Part shown: in pieces, positions 24,924 to 34,682 of the stretch
Numbering within the stretch: the stretch's first letter is position 1
Layout of the letters: every line of letters begins with the position of its first letter
From: Novosphingobium sp. 28-62-57
GTDB taxonomy: Bacteria; Pseudomonadota; Alphaproteobacteria; Sphingomonadales; Sphingomonadaceae
Length of the DNA stretch: 64,000 bases
Direction of reading: 5' to 3'
Assembly: GCA_002256985.1 (NCBI GenBank)
Contig: NCGO01000010.1
Coordinates: forward strand, 60,470 to 124,469
Translations under genes and position numbers: made by a program
Notes under the pieces: model-generated
The model's input: the letters and a program-made list of their open reading frames with translations, nothing else
What the model was told of the DNA's origin: nothing
Database searches by the model: none

Positions 24924-26495
24924 ATGAACCTCGTCAAGGCCATCGGCTCCATCGGCAGCCTTACGCTCGCCAGCCGCATCCTCGGCCTGGTGCGCGACAG
25001 TCTGTTTGCGCGCTATGTTGGCGCTGGCTTTGCGTCCGACGCGTTTCTCGTCGCGTTCCGCCTGCCCAACATGTTCCGCGCGCTCTTTGCCGAAGGCGCG
25101 TTTTCCTCAGCCTTCATCCCGATGTTCAACAAGCGCGTGGCCGATCCTGAGGGGAAGGGCCTGCGCGATGGGCTGGACTTTGCCGAAGCGGCGCTGGCCG
25201 TGTTGCTGCCGGTGCTGCTGGTGATGACCGTCCTGCTTGAGGTCTTCGCCTGGCCGGTTACGCTCGTGCTGTCGGGCCGGTTCAACGGGGTGAGCGAGGC
25301 GCAATTTGCCTATGCGGTGGAACTTTCGCGCTGGACGATCCCCTATCTGATGCTGATCAGCCTGGTGTCGTTGCTGGGCGGCATTTTGAATTCGCTGCAG
25401 AAATTCTGGGTCAATGCCGCCGCGCCGATTCTGCTGAATGTCACGCTGATCGTGGCGCTGCTGGGCTTCCATTCAGACGATCCGCTGGTCACCGCGCGCA
25501 ATCAGGCAATTGGCGTTTCGGTTTCGGGCGCATTGCAACTGGCATGGCTCATGTGGGCCTGCCGCCGCAATGGCGTGAGCCTGAAGCTGCGGTTCCCACG
25601 CCTCTCGCCCGAAGTGCGCGCCTTGCTCAAACTGATCCTGCCCGCTGCGGCAGGGGCAGGCGCGGTGCAGATCAACCTCGTTGTCTCCACGGCCCTTGCC
25701 GCATCGCTGCTCGATGCAGGCTCGGTCACCTATATCTATATGGCGGACCGGCTGAACCAGTTGCCCTTGGGCCTGATCGGCATCGGCCTTGGCACCGTGC
25801 TCCTGCCCACAATCTCGCGCCAGTTGGGCGGCGGCGAGGATGCTGCGGCGATGGATACGCAAAACCGCGGCATGGAACTCGCCCTGCTGCTCACGCTGCC
25901 GGCCACCGTGGCACTGGTGCTGTGCGGTGTGCCGATCACGGCGGCGCTGTTCGGCTATGGCAAGTTTGACGCGACCGACACATTCTATACCGCGCAGGCG
26001 CTGGCAGCCTTCTCCATTGGCCTGCCCAGCTACATTCTGGTCAAAGTCCTGACGCCGGGTTTCTATGCGCGGCAGGATACGAAAACGCCGTTGCGCTTTG
26101 CGATGATTTCGATGGCGGTGAACCTTGTCGGCAACCTGTTGCTGATCGTGCCGCTGCGCCACATGGGCCCACCGCTGGCCACGGCGCTGGCTTCCACGGT
26201 CAATGTCGCGCTGCTCTATATCACGCTGGCAAAGCGCGGGCATTTCGTGGCTGATGCGCGGTTGAAGCGCCGGGTCTGGCGGCTGGCGTTGGCCGCTGTG
26301 GCGATGGGCGCGGTGCTGTGGGCAGGGCAGGGACTGGTCATGCCCTATGTTCAGGGCACGTGGGTCATCCGCCTTGCCGCCATGGCCGCACTGGTCAGCA
26401 GCGGGGGCGTCGTCTATGGCCTCGCCGCTGTCGTCACCGGGGCTTTCCGGGTGAGCGACCTCAAGCTCCTCCTGCGGCGTCGCCGCGCAAACTGA
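24924..26495 (+). CDS. murJ: Lipid II flippase MurJ
   Basis: 523 residues of the MOP superfamily with about 14 membrane helices. N-terminal [19 protein letters not shown] (17-35), [22 protein letters not shown] and the [11 protein letters not shown] loop are MurJ/MviN signatures, including the conserved arginines of the central cavity. It flips undecaprenyl-linked peptidoglycan precursor outward. The gene is ten bases upstream of trpS and probably cotranscribed. Confidence 0.95.
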   Translation: MNLVKAIGSIGSLTLASRILGLVRDSLFARYVGAGFASDAFLVAFRLPNMFRALFAEGAFSSAFIPMFNKRVADPEGKGLRDGLDFAEAALAVLLPVLLVMTVLLEVFAWPVTLVLSGRFNGVSEAQFAYAVELSRWTIPYLMLISLVSLLGGILNSLQKFWVNAAAPILLNVTLIVALLGFHSDDPLVTARNQAIGVSVSGALQLAWLMWACRRNGVSLKLRFPRLSPEVRALLKLILPAAAGAGAVQINLVVSTALAASLLDAGSVTYIYMADRLNQLPLGLIGIGLGTVLLPTISRQLGGGEDAAAMDTQNRGMELALLLTLPATVALVLCGVPITAALFGYGKFDATDTFYTAQALAAFSIGLPSYILVKVLTPGFYARQDTKTPLRFAMISMAVNLVGNLLLIVPLRHMGPPLATALASTVNVALLYITLAKRGHFVADARLKRRVWRLALAAVAMGAVLWAGQGLVMPYVQGTWVIRLAAMAALVSSGGVVYGLAAVVTGAFRVSDLKLLLRRRRAN

Positions 26496-26505
26496 AGGCA
26501 CTGCA

Positions 26506-27525
26506 ATGCGTATCGTCTCCGGCATTCAGCCCACCGGCAATCTGCACCTTGGCAATTACCTTGGCGCGATTCGCAATTGGGTGCGCATGCAGGACGAATG
26601 GTCGGCCAAGGGTGCGCAGTGCCTCTATTTTCTGGCGGATCTCCACGCCATTTCGATGCCCCATAATCCGGCCGAGCTGGCAGCGAACACGCGCGAAATG
26701 GTCGCCGCGCTGGTCAGTTGCGGGATCGATCCCGACAAGTCGATCCTGTTCAATCAGGCGCAGGTTCCCGCCCATGTCGAACTGCAATGGCTGCTCAATG
26801 GCACCGCGCGCATGGGCTGGCTGAACCGGATGACGCAGTGGAAGGACAAGGCCGGCAAGAACCGCGAAGGCGCGTCCGTCGCGCTGTTCACCTACCCGGT
26901 GCTGCAGGCGGCTGACGTGCTGCTCTATCAGGCCACCCACGTTCCGGTGGGTGAGGATCAGAAGCAGCATCTGGAGCTGGCGCGCGATATTGCCCAGAAA
27001 TTCAACAACGATTTCTGTGCAGAAGGCGCAGCCCTGTTCACCCTGCCCGATCCGATCATCCCACCCGAAGCTGCGCGGATCATGAGCCTGCGCGATGGCA
27101 GCGCCAAGATGAGCAAGTCCGATCCTTCGGACATGAGCCGTATCAACCTGACCGATGATGCCGATGCGATCATGCAAAAGGTGAAGAAGGCCAAGACCGA
27201 TCCCGAACCTTTGCCCGCCACGGTCGAGGGGCTGGCAGGCCGCCCGGAAGCCAACAACCTCGTCGGGATTTATGCGGCGATGGCAGGGACTTCCCCGGCG
27301 CAAGTGCTGGCGCAGTTCGAAGGCAAGGGCTTCGGCCAGTTCAAGCCAGCGCTTGGCGAACTGCTGGTCGAAACCCTGTCCCCGATGGCGGCGCGCTATC
27401 GCGAATTGCGCGAGGATGGTGAGGCGCTGGATGCGATTCTGGCCAAGGGTGCGCTGAAGGCGCGCGATCTGGCCGCGCCCACTCTGGCCCGCACATATCA
27501 GGCGCTCGGCCTTGTAAGGGGCTGA
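26506..27525 (+). CDS. trpS: Tryptophanyl-tRNA synthetase
   Basis: 339 residues, class Ic synthetase that charges tRNA-Trp. ATP-binding HIGH-type motif appears as HLGNYLGA (about 14-21) after SGIQPTGN, and the mobile loop is KMSKSDPSD (about 202-210). Length is standard for bacterial TrpRS. Located directly after murJ. Confidence 0.96.
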   Translation: MRIVSGIQPTGNLHLGNYLGAIRNWVRMQDEWSAKGAQCLYFLADLHAISMPHNPAELAANTREMVAALVSCGIDPDKSILFNQAQVPAHVELQWLLNGTARMGWLNRMTQWKDKAGKNREGASVALFTYPVLQAADVLLYQATHVPVGEDQKQHLELARDIAQKFNNDFCAEGAALFTLPDPIIPPEAARIMSLRDGSAKMSKSDPSDMSRINLTDDADAIMQKVKKAKTDPEPLPATVEGLAGRPEANNLVGIYAAMAGTSPAQVLAQFEGKGFGQFKPALGELLVETLSPMAARYRELREDGEALDAILAKGALKARDLAAPTLARTYQALGLVRG

Positions 27526-27715
27526 TTTGCGGAGAATTTGTTGCAAAACATTACGGACGCGCAACATTTGGTGCAGGCACCATTCAACGTGCATTCAGCA
27601 CTTCCTGTCCAGAAAGACGGCATGCTAAGCACAGTTGCGTCCGGCATGTTCGTTGGCAGACCAAGGGGTCCGCAGCGAACCATGGGGCGGCGGACCGCAC
27701 GATAGGAGTCGCAGG

Positions 27716-28459
27716 ATGGAATCCGTAATGCAAAACAATCCACGTTCGCCCGCCCGCCGTTCTCTGGCAGGGCGCAGATTGCTCGGGCTATCGGCAGTCT
27801 CGCTCATGATGGTCACGCTGGCCGGCTGCACCACGCCGTTCAAGGCCGATGTGAAGCGCTTTCAGGCGCAGCTTCCCGCGCCCACCGGCCAAACCTTTGC
27901 GGTTGTGGCCGATGATCCGCGCGATGCGGGCGGGCTCGAATTCGCGCAATATGCCTCGGTTGTGGGCAAGCAGATGGAAAAGCTGGGTTATCGCCCAGCC
28001 AATGCCGATGTCGCCGATCTGATCGTCAAGTTCGATTACGGCATCGATGGCGGACGTGACCGCGTTCGCAACACCGGCTTCAACGACCCGTTCTGGGGCG
28101 GTTGGGGTGCTTGGGGTGGCTGGGGTCCCGGTTGGGGACGCGGTGGCTGGGGCCGTCGCGGCTTTGGCGGCTGGGGCTGGGGTTGGAACGATCCGTTCTT
28201 CTTCGGCGGTGGCGGCTGGGGCGGCGGTGTTGATGTCGTCACCGTCTACACCTCTGGCATCGACCTGAAGATCGATCGCCGCGCCGATGGACAGCGCCTG
28301 TTCGAAGGCAAGGCTGAAGCCGCATCGCAGTCCAACCGCCTGTCCTATGTGGTGCCCAACCTTGTCGAAGCGATGTTCACCGATTTCCCCGGGAACAACG
28401 GGGAAACCGTAAGGATTTCAATCGCTCCCGAAAAGAAGACGGTGAAGAAGATCGACTGA
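27716..28459 (+). CDS. DUF4136 lipoprotein with Gly/Trp-rich insert
   Basis: About 247 residues: lipoprotein signal with lipobox LAGC (about 36-39) and a DUF4136 domain (FAVVADD..., EFAQYASVVGKQMEKLGY, DLIVKFDYGID), interrupted by a Gly/Trp/Phe-rich tract of about 50 residues (about 122-175), then a C-terminal beta part (GIDLKIDRRADGQRLFEGKAEA). DUF4136 proteins are envelope lipoproteins of unknown function. AGGAG lies 7 bases upstream of ATG 27716. The glycine-tryptophan tract could be a flexible or adhesive surface loop. Confidence 0.82.
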   Translation: MESVMQNNPRSPARRSLAGRRLLGLSAVSLMMVTLAGCTTPFKADVKRFQAQLPAPTGQTFAVVADDPRDAGGLEFAQYASVVGKQMEKLGYRPANADVADLIVKFDYGIDGGRDRVRNTGFNDPFWGGWGAWGGWGPGWGRGGWGRRGFGGWGWGWNDPFFFGGGGWGGGVDVVTVYTSGIDLKIDRRADGQRLFEGKAEAASQSNRLSYVVPNLVEAMFTDFPGNNGETVRISIAPEKKTVKKID

Positions 28460-28463
28460 TCCT

Positions 28464-28500
28464 GAAGTGCACCTAGATGCACCTAGCAGCACCTAAGCGC
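28464..28500. repeat. GCACCT triple-repeat element, copy 2
   Basis: Three 10-base direct units (GCACCTAGAT, GCACCTAGCA, GCACCTAAGC) start five bases after the DUF4136 stop. A 24-base stretch (28464-28487) is identical, in reverse orientation, to 56671-56694 inside the glycosyltransferase gene. Confidence 0.75.
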
Positions 28501-28606
28501 ACAGAGAGTGGGCTTGCAGCGATGCAGGGCCCCTTTTGCTTGAAGCGAGACGTCGCAGGCCCACCCCGCTGCGACTAACGCTTGCTGCGCAAGCGCAAGT
28601 CTCGCT

Positions 28607-28628
28607 CCCCTCCCGCAAGCGGGAGGGG
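28607..28628. terminator. GC-rich hairpin between DUF4136 and dut
   Basis: Perfect 10-base arms (CCCCTCCCGC / GCGGGAGGGG) around a 2-base centre, in the gap between two convergent genes. Likely a bidirectional stop or REP half-site. Confidence 0.55.
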
Positions 28629-28640
28629 TTGGGGGTGGGT

Positions 28641-29108
28641 TTACCCTTTCAACGCGGCGAGTCCGCCGGTCGATCCGAACCCGCCTTCACCGCGCGCGGT
28701 GGCGTCGAGTTCTTCGACTTCCAGCCAAGTCCCGCGCGTGACCGGTGCGAGGACAAGCTGGGCCACGCGGTCTCCCCGGCGGATCGAGAAGCTCTCGTGG
28801 CCGAGGTTGATCATGATGACTTTCAATTCGCCGCGATAATCGCTGTCGATGGTGCCCGGCGTGTTGGGAACGGTGACGCCGTGCTTGAGCGCGAGCCCTG
28901 AACGGGGCCGCACCTGAATTTCGTAACCCGCTGGAATCGCGATGGAAAGCCCCGTGGCCACGGCATGGCGCGCGCCCGGAGCTAGGTCCAGATCCTCCGC
29001 CGCAACCACGTCCATCCCGGCAGCGCCATCGGTAGCGTAGGCGGGCAGGGGCAGGCCCTCCCCGTGGGGCAGGCGCTTTACGAGGACGGGGACTTCAGGC
29101 GAGTGCAT
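28641..29108 (-). CDS. dut: dUTP diphosphatase
   Basis: 155-residue trimeric dUTPase that converts dUTP to dUMP and PPi. All key motifs are seen: [10 protein letters not shown] (I), [11 protein letters not shown] (II), [10 protein letters not shown] (III, with catalytic Asp), [13 protein letters not shown] (IV) and the C-terminal P-loop-like [10 protein letters not shown] (V). The start overlaps the 3' end of coaBC by 14 bases, the usual coaBC-dut operon. Confidence 0.96.
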   Translation of the reverse strand: MHSPEVPVLVKRLPHGEGLPLPAYATDGAAGMDVVAAEDLDLAPGARHAVATGLSIAIPAGYEIQVRPRSGLALKHGVTVPNTPGTIDSDYRGELKVIMINLGHESFSIRRGDRVAQLVLAPVTRGTWLEVEELDATARGEGGFGSTGGLAALKG

Positions 29109-30369
29109 GGGCGATTCTTTCGATCAGGGCAGCAGCCGCTGCGGCCTTGGGCAGTTCGGGCAGGCTTTCGACGCCGCTGGCGCTGACGATGTGCAAGCCG
29201 TTGATTTCCCCGCCCATTGCATGGGTTGCAACATCGTTGGCGACGATCCAGTCCGCCCCCTTGCGGGCCAGCTTGGCGCGGGCGTGGTCCAACACGTCGT
29301 TGGTCTCCGCCGCGAAGCCGACAACCAGCGCGGGGCGGCGGTCAGACTTGCAGAGCGTGGCCAGAATATCCGGGTTTTCAACCAGTTGCAGCGGCGGGAC
29401 TTGCCCGCTTCCATCCTTCTTGATCTTTTGCGCGGCCTCTCCCGCGCTGCGCCAGTCCGCCACGGCGGCGACCATGATGGCCACATCGGCGGGGAGCGCG
29501 GCGTCCACCGCTGTCGCCATCTGCCGTGCGGTTTCCACGTCTACGCGGGTAACCCCTTGTGGAGTATCAAGATTTACCGGGCCTGCGATGAGTGTGACCT
29601 GCGCGCCAGCCTTCGCGGCCGCAGCGGCTATGGCGAAGCCTTGCTTCCCGCTCGATCGGTTGGCGATGTAGCGCACCGGGTCGATGGGTTCGTGGGTGGG
29701 GCCTGCGGTGATCAGGATATGCTTGCCGGAGAGGCATCCTTCGACAAGCTCAGGATGAGCGGGTTTTTTAACGGCGCTTACCCCAACGGCCGCTCGTGCT
29801 GAGCTTGTCGAAGCACCATGCGCCAACATTCGCGCAATTTCATCAACGATCACAGCAGGTTCCGGCAACCGTCCCGGCCCAAACTCACCGCACGCCATCG
29901 CGCCTTCATCCGGCTCCATCACCGCAACGCCATCCCCCCGCAGCGTGGCGACATTGCGCACGGTGGCAGGGTGCTGCCACATGCGCACGTTCATGGCGGG
30001 CACGGCCAGCACCGGCTTGTCGGTGGCGAGCAGCAGCGTGGTGGCAAGGTCATTGGCACTGCCGCCTGCCATGCGCGCCATCAGGTCTGCCGTGGCGGGG
30101 CAGACGACGACCAGATCGGCCTGCCGCGAAAGCTGGATGTGGCCCATTTCGACCTCGTTCTTGAGGTCCCACAGCGTTGTATGGACGGGATTTTCGCTGA
30201 GCGCCGCCAGCGTCATCGCGGTGACGAAGTGCGCGCCGCCTTCGGTCAGCACGCAAGTCACATCGCCCCCCTGCTTGCGGATCAGCCGCACCAGTTCGCA
30301 CGACTTGTAGGCCGCGATGCCGCCGCCGATGATGAGCAGGAAGCGCTTGCCATTGAAGGTGCCGTTCAT
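29095..30369 (-). CDS. coaBC: Bifunctional CoaBC (phosphopantothenoylcysteine decarboxylase / phosphopantothenate-cysteine ligase) with in-frame repeat insert
   Basis: 424 residues. The N-terminal CoaC flavoprotein has catalytic H77 in MGHIQL, the PAMNVRMW asparagine segment and [13 protein letters not shown] substrate flap. The C-terminal CoaB has [23 protein letters not shown] and a KIKKD lysine motif. It makes 4'-phosphopantetheine from phosphopantothenate and Cys for CoA. Between the domains lies about 30 residues ([10 protein letters not shown]... HPELVEG) encoded by a palindromic repeat that recurs in intergenic regions. The start is ATG 30369 followed by the flavin-binding [11 protein letters not shown]; the longer frame upstream is noise. 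Confidence 0.94.
   Translation of the reverse strand: MNGTFNGKRFLLIIGGGIAAYKSCELVRLIRKQGGDVTCVLTEGGAHFVTAMTLAALSENPVHTTLWDLKNEVEMGHIQLSRQADLVVVCPATADLMARMAGGSANDLATTLLLATDKPVLAVPAMNVRMWQHPATVRNVATLRGDGVAVMEPDEGAMACGEFGPGRLPEPAVIVDEIARMLAHGASTSSARAAVGVSAVKKPAHPELVEGCLSGKHILITAGPTHEPIDPVRYIANRSSGKQGFAIAAAAAKAGAQVTLIAGPVNLDTPQGVTRVDVETARQMATAVDAALPADVAIMVAAVADWRSAGEAAQKIKKDGSGQVPPLQLVENPDILATLCKSDRRPALVVGFAAETNDVLDHARAKLARKGADWIVANDVATHAMGGEINGLHIVSASGVESLPELPKAAAAAALIERIAHALA
29738..29813. repeat. Palindromic repeat inserted in frame within coaBC
   Basis: Inverted arms 29738-29763 and 29790-29813 carry the CTTCGACAAGCTCAGGATGAGCGG-type core of the family seen at 5664-5770 and 24733-24910. Here it is inside coaBC, adds about 25-30 codons without frameshift or stop, and sits in the linker between the two enzyme domains. 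Confidence 0.85.
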
Positions 30370-30472
30370 GGATGGGGCTTGTGCAATGACGGGGGCTTTG
30401 GCGCAATCCTTTTGCGCAAGGGCGGCGGTTGAGGCACAGTCTGGCAACACATCAAAAAGCGAGGACCTGCAC

Positions 30473-30871
30473 ATGCGACTGATCCTGACGGCGCTCGTAT
30501 TCGTGGCGGGCATGTTCGACCTGTTCCTGGCGATCAGTTTCCTGACTGGGCCGGAGGATGCCGCAACCGGCTTCGGCATTGCGGCAACCGGAGTAGGCGG
30601 AATTTCGACGATCCGGGCAGATTTCACCTCCTTCTTCGGCGTGGCCGCGTTCTGCATGATGTGGGGCGCGTGGCGACGCAACGCCGACCTGCTGCTGGTG
30701 CCCGCGCTGCTGTTCGGCACCTCGTTTGTCGGGCGCGCGATCAATATTGCGCTGGAGGGAGCCTATCCCGGCTGGCCCATGCCGATGGTGGTGGAGGCGG
30801 GGCACGTGATGCTGATGCTGGCGGCTTGGCGAATGCTGCCGCATCACAAGCTGGGCGAGATTGCGGGTTAG
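30473..30871 (+). CDS. DUF4345-like small membrane protein
   Basis: 132 residues with four membrane helices (about 3-22, 50-66, 71-90 and 104-119). The spacing and the GISTIRADFTSFFGVAAFCMMWGAW segment fit DUF4345, a four-helix family of unknown function. GAGGACC precedes ATG 30473. The gene is divergent from coaBC, and its stop overlaps the convergent acyltransferase gene by four bases. Confidence 0.72.
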   Translation: MRLILTALVFVAGMFDLFLAISFLTGPEDAATGFGIAATGVGGISTIRADFTSFFGVAAFCMMWGAWRRNADLLLVPALLFGTSFVGRAINIALEGAYPGWPMPMVVEAGHVMLMLAAWRMLPHHKLGEIAG

Positions 30872-31968
30872 GCGCGGCGCGCTTTCCACCTCGTCCACAG
30901 CGTCAGCACGGCGCGCTGGGCGGGGCGTTCGAATTTGGCGTGGCTGATGAAGCCTGCGGCAATGGCGAGGGTTACGTAGAAGATCAGGAACCACGGTTCG
31001 CGCGCGATGTTGCGGCTGTTGCCGGTGGAATCGATCAGCAGGACCAGCGCAAGCTGGATCGGAATGTGCCAGAGATAGATGCCATAGGAGGCATCGCCCA
31101 GCTTTTGCCCGAATTTCAGGCGGCCTTTTTCGTCCGACAGATCGAGCGTGAGCGTGAGGAACAGGACGGCGAAAGTGCCCGCGATGGTGGCGGCATCGCC
31201 TGCGCGGTAGGTCGCCTTGAACCAGAATGCGCCGACCAGCAGCGCCGCGCCCAATGTCAGGAGCGTGGCCGGGCGCAGCCAGCCTTTGAGCAGGGCGCCA
31301 TAGGCCGCGCAGCCGAGGAAGAAATAGCCGAGGCAGGACAGGACGTCCTTGTTGGGGCCTTCGATCAGCATCACCCAGAGGAACAATGTGCCCAGCACAG
31401 TGGCCAGCACCAGCGGCGCGCGGCGCAGGGTGGGGAGCATCACGAAGAACGCGAGGTAGGCAAGAATTTCCGTCGAGAGCGACCATGAGGGGCCGTTGAA
31501 CGACTGGTTTTCCTGCCAGCCCCAGTAATGCATCAGCGGGATCGAGAGCAGGAAGTGCTTCAAATCGTTGGTGTGGTAGATGAATTCGGTGCCGCTGCGG
31601 GCGAAGTAGAGGCTTTGCAGGATGGCCATGAGGCCGAGCGTCAGCAGATGCAGCGGCCACAGTCGGGCAATGCGCGCAGGCCAGAAGCGGGCCTTGTAGT
31701 GGGCGTCCGCCAGATAGACGTGGGCGAACACAAAGCCCGAGACGGCCCAGAAATACTGCACGGCGGTGTGGCCGTGGTTGTAGAACCACGAGAGCGTTTC
31801 GTACCACGGCTGGATCGCGCGGTTGACGTTCACATGGTAGGGGACGGGGGGCACGAAGATGTGCTGATAATGCCAGAACAGCACCATGATCGCGGCGAGC
31901 AGGCGCGACAGATCGAGCGCGTGGAAGTGGCGCTTTGGCGCGCGCAGGTGGGTGAGGTCGGCTGGCAA
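30868..31968 (-). CDS. Acyltransferase family 3 (OafA/OpgC-like) membrane protein
   Basis: 366 residues with about ten membrane helices. N-terminal ALDLSRLLAAIMVLFWHYQH (about 17-36) carries the family's conserved R and H; a second conserved block is FFAVSG-like FWAVSGFVFAHVYL with RIARLWPLHLL. Such enzymes transfer acyl (often acetyl or succinyl) groups to glycans or lipids at the inner membrane. The target is unknown. Its 3' end overlaps DUF4345; a palindromic repeat lies upstream. Confidence 0.88.
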   Translation of the reverse strand: MPADLTHLRAPKRHFHALDLSRLLAAIMVLFWHYQHIFVPPVPYHVNVNRAIQPWYETLSWFYNHGHTAVQYFWAVSGFVFAHVYLADAHYKARFWPARIARLWPLHLLTLGLMAILQSLYFARSGTEFIYHTNDLKHFLLSIPLMHYWGWQENQSFNGPSWSLSTEILAYLAFFVMLPTLRRAPLVLATVLGTLFLWVMLIEGPNKDVLSCLGYFFLGCAAYGALLKGWLRPATLLTLGAALLVGAFWFKATYRAGDAATIAGTFAVLFLTLTLDLSDEKGRLKFGQKLGDASYGIYLWHIPIQLALVLLIDSTGNSRNIAREPWFLIFYVTLAIAAGFISHAKFERPAQRAVLTLWTRWKARRA

Positions 31969-31992
31969 CTAGGCTTCAACTCAGAATAAGTC

Positions 31993-32065
31993 CCGTTCGT
32001 GTCGAGCGAAGTCGAGACACGCTGGACCGGTGCTTATGTGTCTCGACTTCGCTCGACACGAACGG
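31993..32065. repeat. Inverted repeat (CCGTTCGTGTCGAGCGAAG), copy 1
   Basis: Perfect 28-base arms 31993-32020 and 32038-32065 around 17 bases. The same arms recur at 44954-45027 with a different centre, so the two are one mobile or REP-like family. Confidence 0.9.
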
Positions 32066-32101
32066 AGGTGGGGTTTGGGTGGGCTTTGGGGCAAGCGGGT
32101 G

Positions 32102-33664
32102 TCAGCCCCACCAGCCGAGCGCGTGGGTGCCGATGACGAGCGCGCTGCCTGCGAGGAAGGTGACGAGCTGGCCCAGCAGGCCCGGACCGCGCTTGCGGCG
32201 TTTGCGTTCCCACATCAACTCGACTTTGGGCAGGGGTGCGGCTTCGGGCGCGCCGCCTTTGGCCGGGAAGCGGTCTTCGATGCGGCGGATCAGGTCGGGG
32301 ATGCGCAGCAGGGTTTGCGTGTCTTCGCGGATGCGGTCAGAAATTGCGGCTTCGGGCCCGAGTTCATCGCGCACCCAGCTGCGCACGAAGGGCGCTGCGG
32401 TTTCCCACATGTTGATCGCGGGATCGAGCTGCGTGGCGATGCCTTCGACCATGACCATGGTCTTCTGCAGCAGCAGCAAATGCGGCTGGGTCTGCATGTC
32501 AAAATCGCGGGTGATGGCAAACAGCCCATCGAGCATCTGGCCAACCGACAGTTCGGACACCGGCTTGCCGCGCATCGGTTCACCCACCGCGCGCAGGGCC
32601 GTGGCGAATTCACCGACAGAGTGGTAACTGGGCACATACTGCGCTTCGAAATGGATTTCGGCGACGCGGCGATAGTTGCCGGTGGTCAGGCCATAGAGAA
32701 TCTCGGCAAGCCACTGGCGCGCGCGCCGATCAATCCGGCCCATGATGCCGAAATCGATGGCGACGATGGTGCCTTCCTTGTCGACGAACAGGTTGCCCTG
32801 ATGCATGTCGGCATGGAAATAGCCGCCGTTGATGGCCTGGGTGAGGAAGGCGAGAACGAGGCGCTGGGCCAGATCGGCGCGATCAAAGCCCGCTGCGTCT
32901 AGCGCGGCGGTATCGCTGATCTTGATGCCATCGATCCAATCGAGCGTCATCACGCGGCCATTGGTGCGGTCCCAATCAATCGCCGGGATGCGGTATCCGG
33001 CGTGGGCGCGCATCGTGTCGGCCAGTTCGGATGCCGAGGCGGCCTCGCGGCGCAGATCGAGTTCGCGCACGGTCCAGCGTTTGAAATTGGCGATGACCAT
33101 GCGCGGGCGCAGACGGCTGACTTCGGCACCGCCTAGGGCTTCCAAGTGGGCGGCGGCCCATTCGTAAGTCTCGATATCGCGGGTGAACTTTTCACGCACG
33201 CCGGGGCGCAGGATCTTGACCGCGACCTTGCGGCCATCGGTGGTGACGGCGCTGTGGACTTGCGCGACGGAGGCCGCACCGATGGGATCGGGATCGAACG
33301 AGGCGAACAGCGATTCGAGCGGCTTGCCGAAGGTGCTTTCTATCTCGCGCCGGATCAGCGCGAAATCAACAGGCGGCAGTTTGTCCTGCAGGGCGAGCAG
33401 ATTGTGCGCGGCTTCCTCACCCACCAGATCGGGACGGGTGGCCAGCGTTTGGCCGAGCTTGATGGCGGCGGGGCCGATGGCGCGGAAGGCTCCGGCGTAG
33501 TCGGGCGTCTTGGGCTGGATCGTGCCGAAGCGCGCAACCTTGCACAGCGTGCGCACGGGGGCAGGCGTGTTGGGATCATTCTCGATCCCGCGCAGTGCGC
33601 CGTGGCGGGCAAGCGTTCGGCCCCACCCGAGCAGGCGGCGAATATGCGTGGCGGGGAGAGTCAT
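32102..33664 (-). CDS. ubiB: UbiB ABC1-type atypical kinase/ATPase for ubiquinone synthesis
   Basis: 520 residues of the UbiB/COQ8 family, which is needed for ubiquinone assembly and extracts or organises lipid intermediates by ATPase activity. Motifs: AAIKLGQTLATRPDL (KxGQ, about 69-83), VAVKILRPGV (catalytic Lys), HADMHQGNLFVD (about 285-296) and AIDFGIMG (DFG). Two C-terminal membrane helices are suggested by LLGQLVTFLAGSALVIGTHAL. It follows ubiE on the same strand, the normal order, with repeats between them. Confidence 0.93.
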   Translation of the reverse strand: MTLPATHIRRLLGWGRTLARHGALRGIENDPNTPAPVRTLCKVARFGTIQPKTPDYAGAFRAIGPAAIKLGQTLATRPDLVGEEAAHNLLALQDKLPPVDFALIRREIESTFGKPLESLFASFDPDPIGAASVAQVHSAVTTDGRKVAVKILRPGVREKFTRDIETYEWAAAHLEALGGAEVSRLRPRMVIANFKRWTVRELDLRREAASASELADTMRAHAGYRIPAIDWDRTNGRVMTLDWIDGIKISDTAALDAAGFDRADLAQRLVLAFLTQAINGGYFHADMHQGNLFVDKEGTIVAIDFGIMGRIDRRARQWLAEILYGLTTGNYRRVAEIHFEAQYVPSYHSVGEFATALRAVGEPMRGKPVSELSVGQMLDGLFAITRDFDMQTQPHLLLLQKTMVMVEGIATQLDPAINMWETAAPFVRSWVRDELGPEAAISDRIREDTQTLLRIPDLIRRIEDRFPAKGGAPEAAPLPKVELMWERKRRKRGPGLLGQLVTFLAGSALVIGTHALGWWG

Positions 33665-33684
33665 GCGATGGCGGCGAGCTTAAG

Positions 33685-33850
33685 CCCCATCCTCTTCAGA
33701 GGAGGGGGTTTGGGGGTGGTGCGGGGTGTGGCGATTTGCTTGGCGATGTTCTGGGCGATGTGCGTGGACGCCACCACCCCCCGGCCCCCTCCTCTAAAGA
33801 GGAGGGGGAAAAACCGGGCAAGGGCGCCCCCTCCTCTAAAGAGGAGGGGG
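33685..33850. repeat. Repeat cluster (CCCCCTCCTCTAAAGAGGAGG) between ubiE and ubiB
   Basis: The 208-base gap holds two perfect palindromes CCCCCTCCTCT-AA-AGAGGAGGGGG-type (33785-33808 and 33827-33850) plus a half-site and an inverted GGGGGTGG/CCACCCCC pair (33700-33720 with 33768-33785). No ORF is seen. The same family occurs at 51040-51147. Confidence 0.85.
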
Positions 33851-33872
33851 AGATACTGCGCGGAAGGCATGT

Positions 33873-34622
33873 TCACACTTTCCACCCCGAATGGATGGCG
33901 ACGAGGCCGCCGAGAATCGGTTCGACCTTCGTGCGCTTGAACCCGGCATCGCGGATCATGGCTTCGAATTCGGGCATCGTGGGGAAGCGGCGGATCGATT
34001 CGATCAGGTAGCGGTAGGAATCTTCGTCGCCCGCAATCATCTGGCCCAGTTTGGGCACCAGCTTGTGCGAATAGGCGTCGTAGATTTCGGAAAAGCCGGG
34101 CCACTGTGTGGTTGAAAATTCGAGGCAGAAGAAGCGGCCGCCGAACTTCAGCACGCGGTGGGCTTCGGCCAGAGCACGGTCGATGTGCGTGACGTTGCGG
34201 ATGCCGAAAGCGATGGTGTAGGCATCGAACACGCGATCGGGGAAGCTCAGTTCCTCGGCGTTCTGGCGCGACCATTCGAGGCCCTCAGGACCATTGGCGA
34301 TCCCACGCTTGGCCGCACGTTCGATGCCGACGTCGAGCATGTCCTGATTGATGTCCGACACGGTGATGGCCGCGCCCGATGGGGCCATGCGGAAGGCAAT
34401 GTCGCCGGTGCCGCCGGCCATGTCGAGAATCGTCTCACCGCTTTGCGGGCGCACGCGGCGGACGAACTTGTCTTTCCACAGCCGGTGCATGCCGACCGAC
34501 ATGGCATCGTTCATCACGTCATACTTGCGCGCAACGCCCGAGAAGATTGCGCCGACGCGCTCTTCCTTCTCTTCTGCCGGGATGTCTTCATAGCCGAATG
34601 ATGCTGTTTCAGATGTCGTCAT
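33873..34622 (-). CDS. ubiE: Demethylmenaquinone / 2-methoxy-6-polyprenyl-1,4-benzoquinol methyltransferase UbiE
   Basis: 249 residues, SAM-dependent methyltransferase of ubiquinone and menaquinone synthesis. Family block IFSGVARKYDVMNDAMSVGMH (about 27-47), motif I ILDMAGGTGDIAF (about 65-77), VSDINQDML and the C-terminal ILGGLVAIHSGWK are characteristic. ATG 34622 has AAAGGG about 7 bases upstream. The gene is divergent from mutM, with ubiB downstream. Confidence 0.95.
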   Translation of the reverse strand: MTTSETASFGYEDIPAEEKEERVGAIFSGVARKYDVMNDAMSVGMHRLWKDKFVRRVRPQSGETILDMAGGTGDIAFRMAPSGAAITVSDINQDMLDVGIERAAKRGIANGPEGLEWSRQNAEELSFPDRVFDAYTIAFGIRNVTHIDRALAEAHRVLKFGGRFFCLEFSTTQWPGFSEIYDAYSHKLVPKLGQMIAGDEDSYRYLIESIRRFPTMPEFEAMIRDAGFKRTKVEPILGGLVAIHSGWKV

Positions 34623-34682
34623 ACATTGGCCCTTTAGTGGGGAATTGCCCGAACGGCAAAGCCTGTTAGGGGTTATCGGGAT

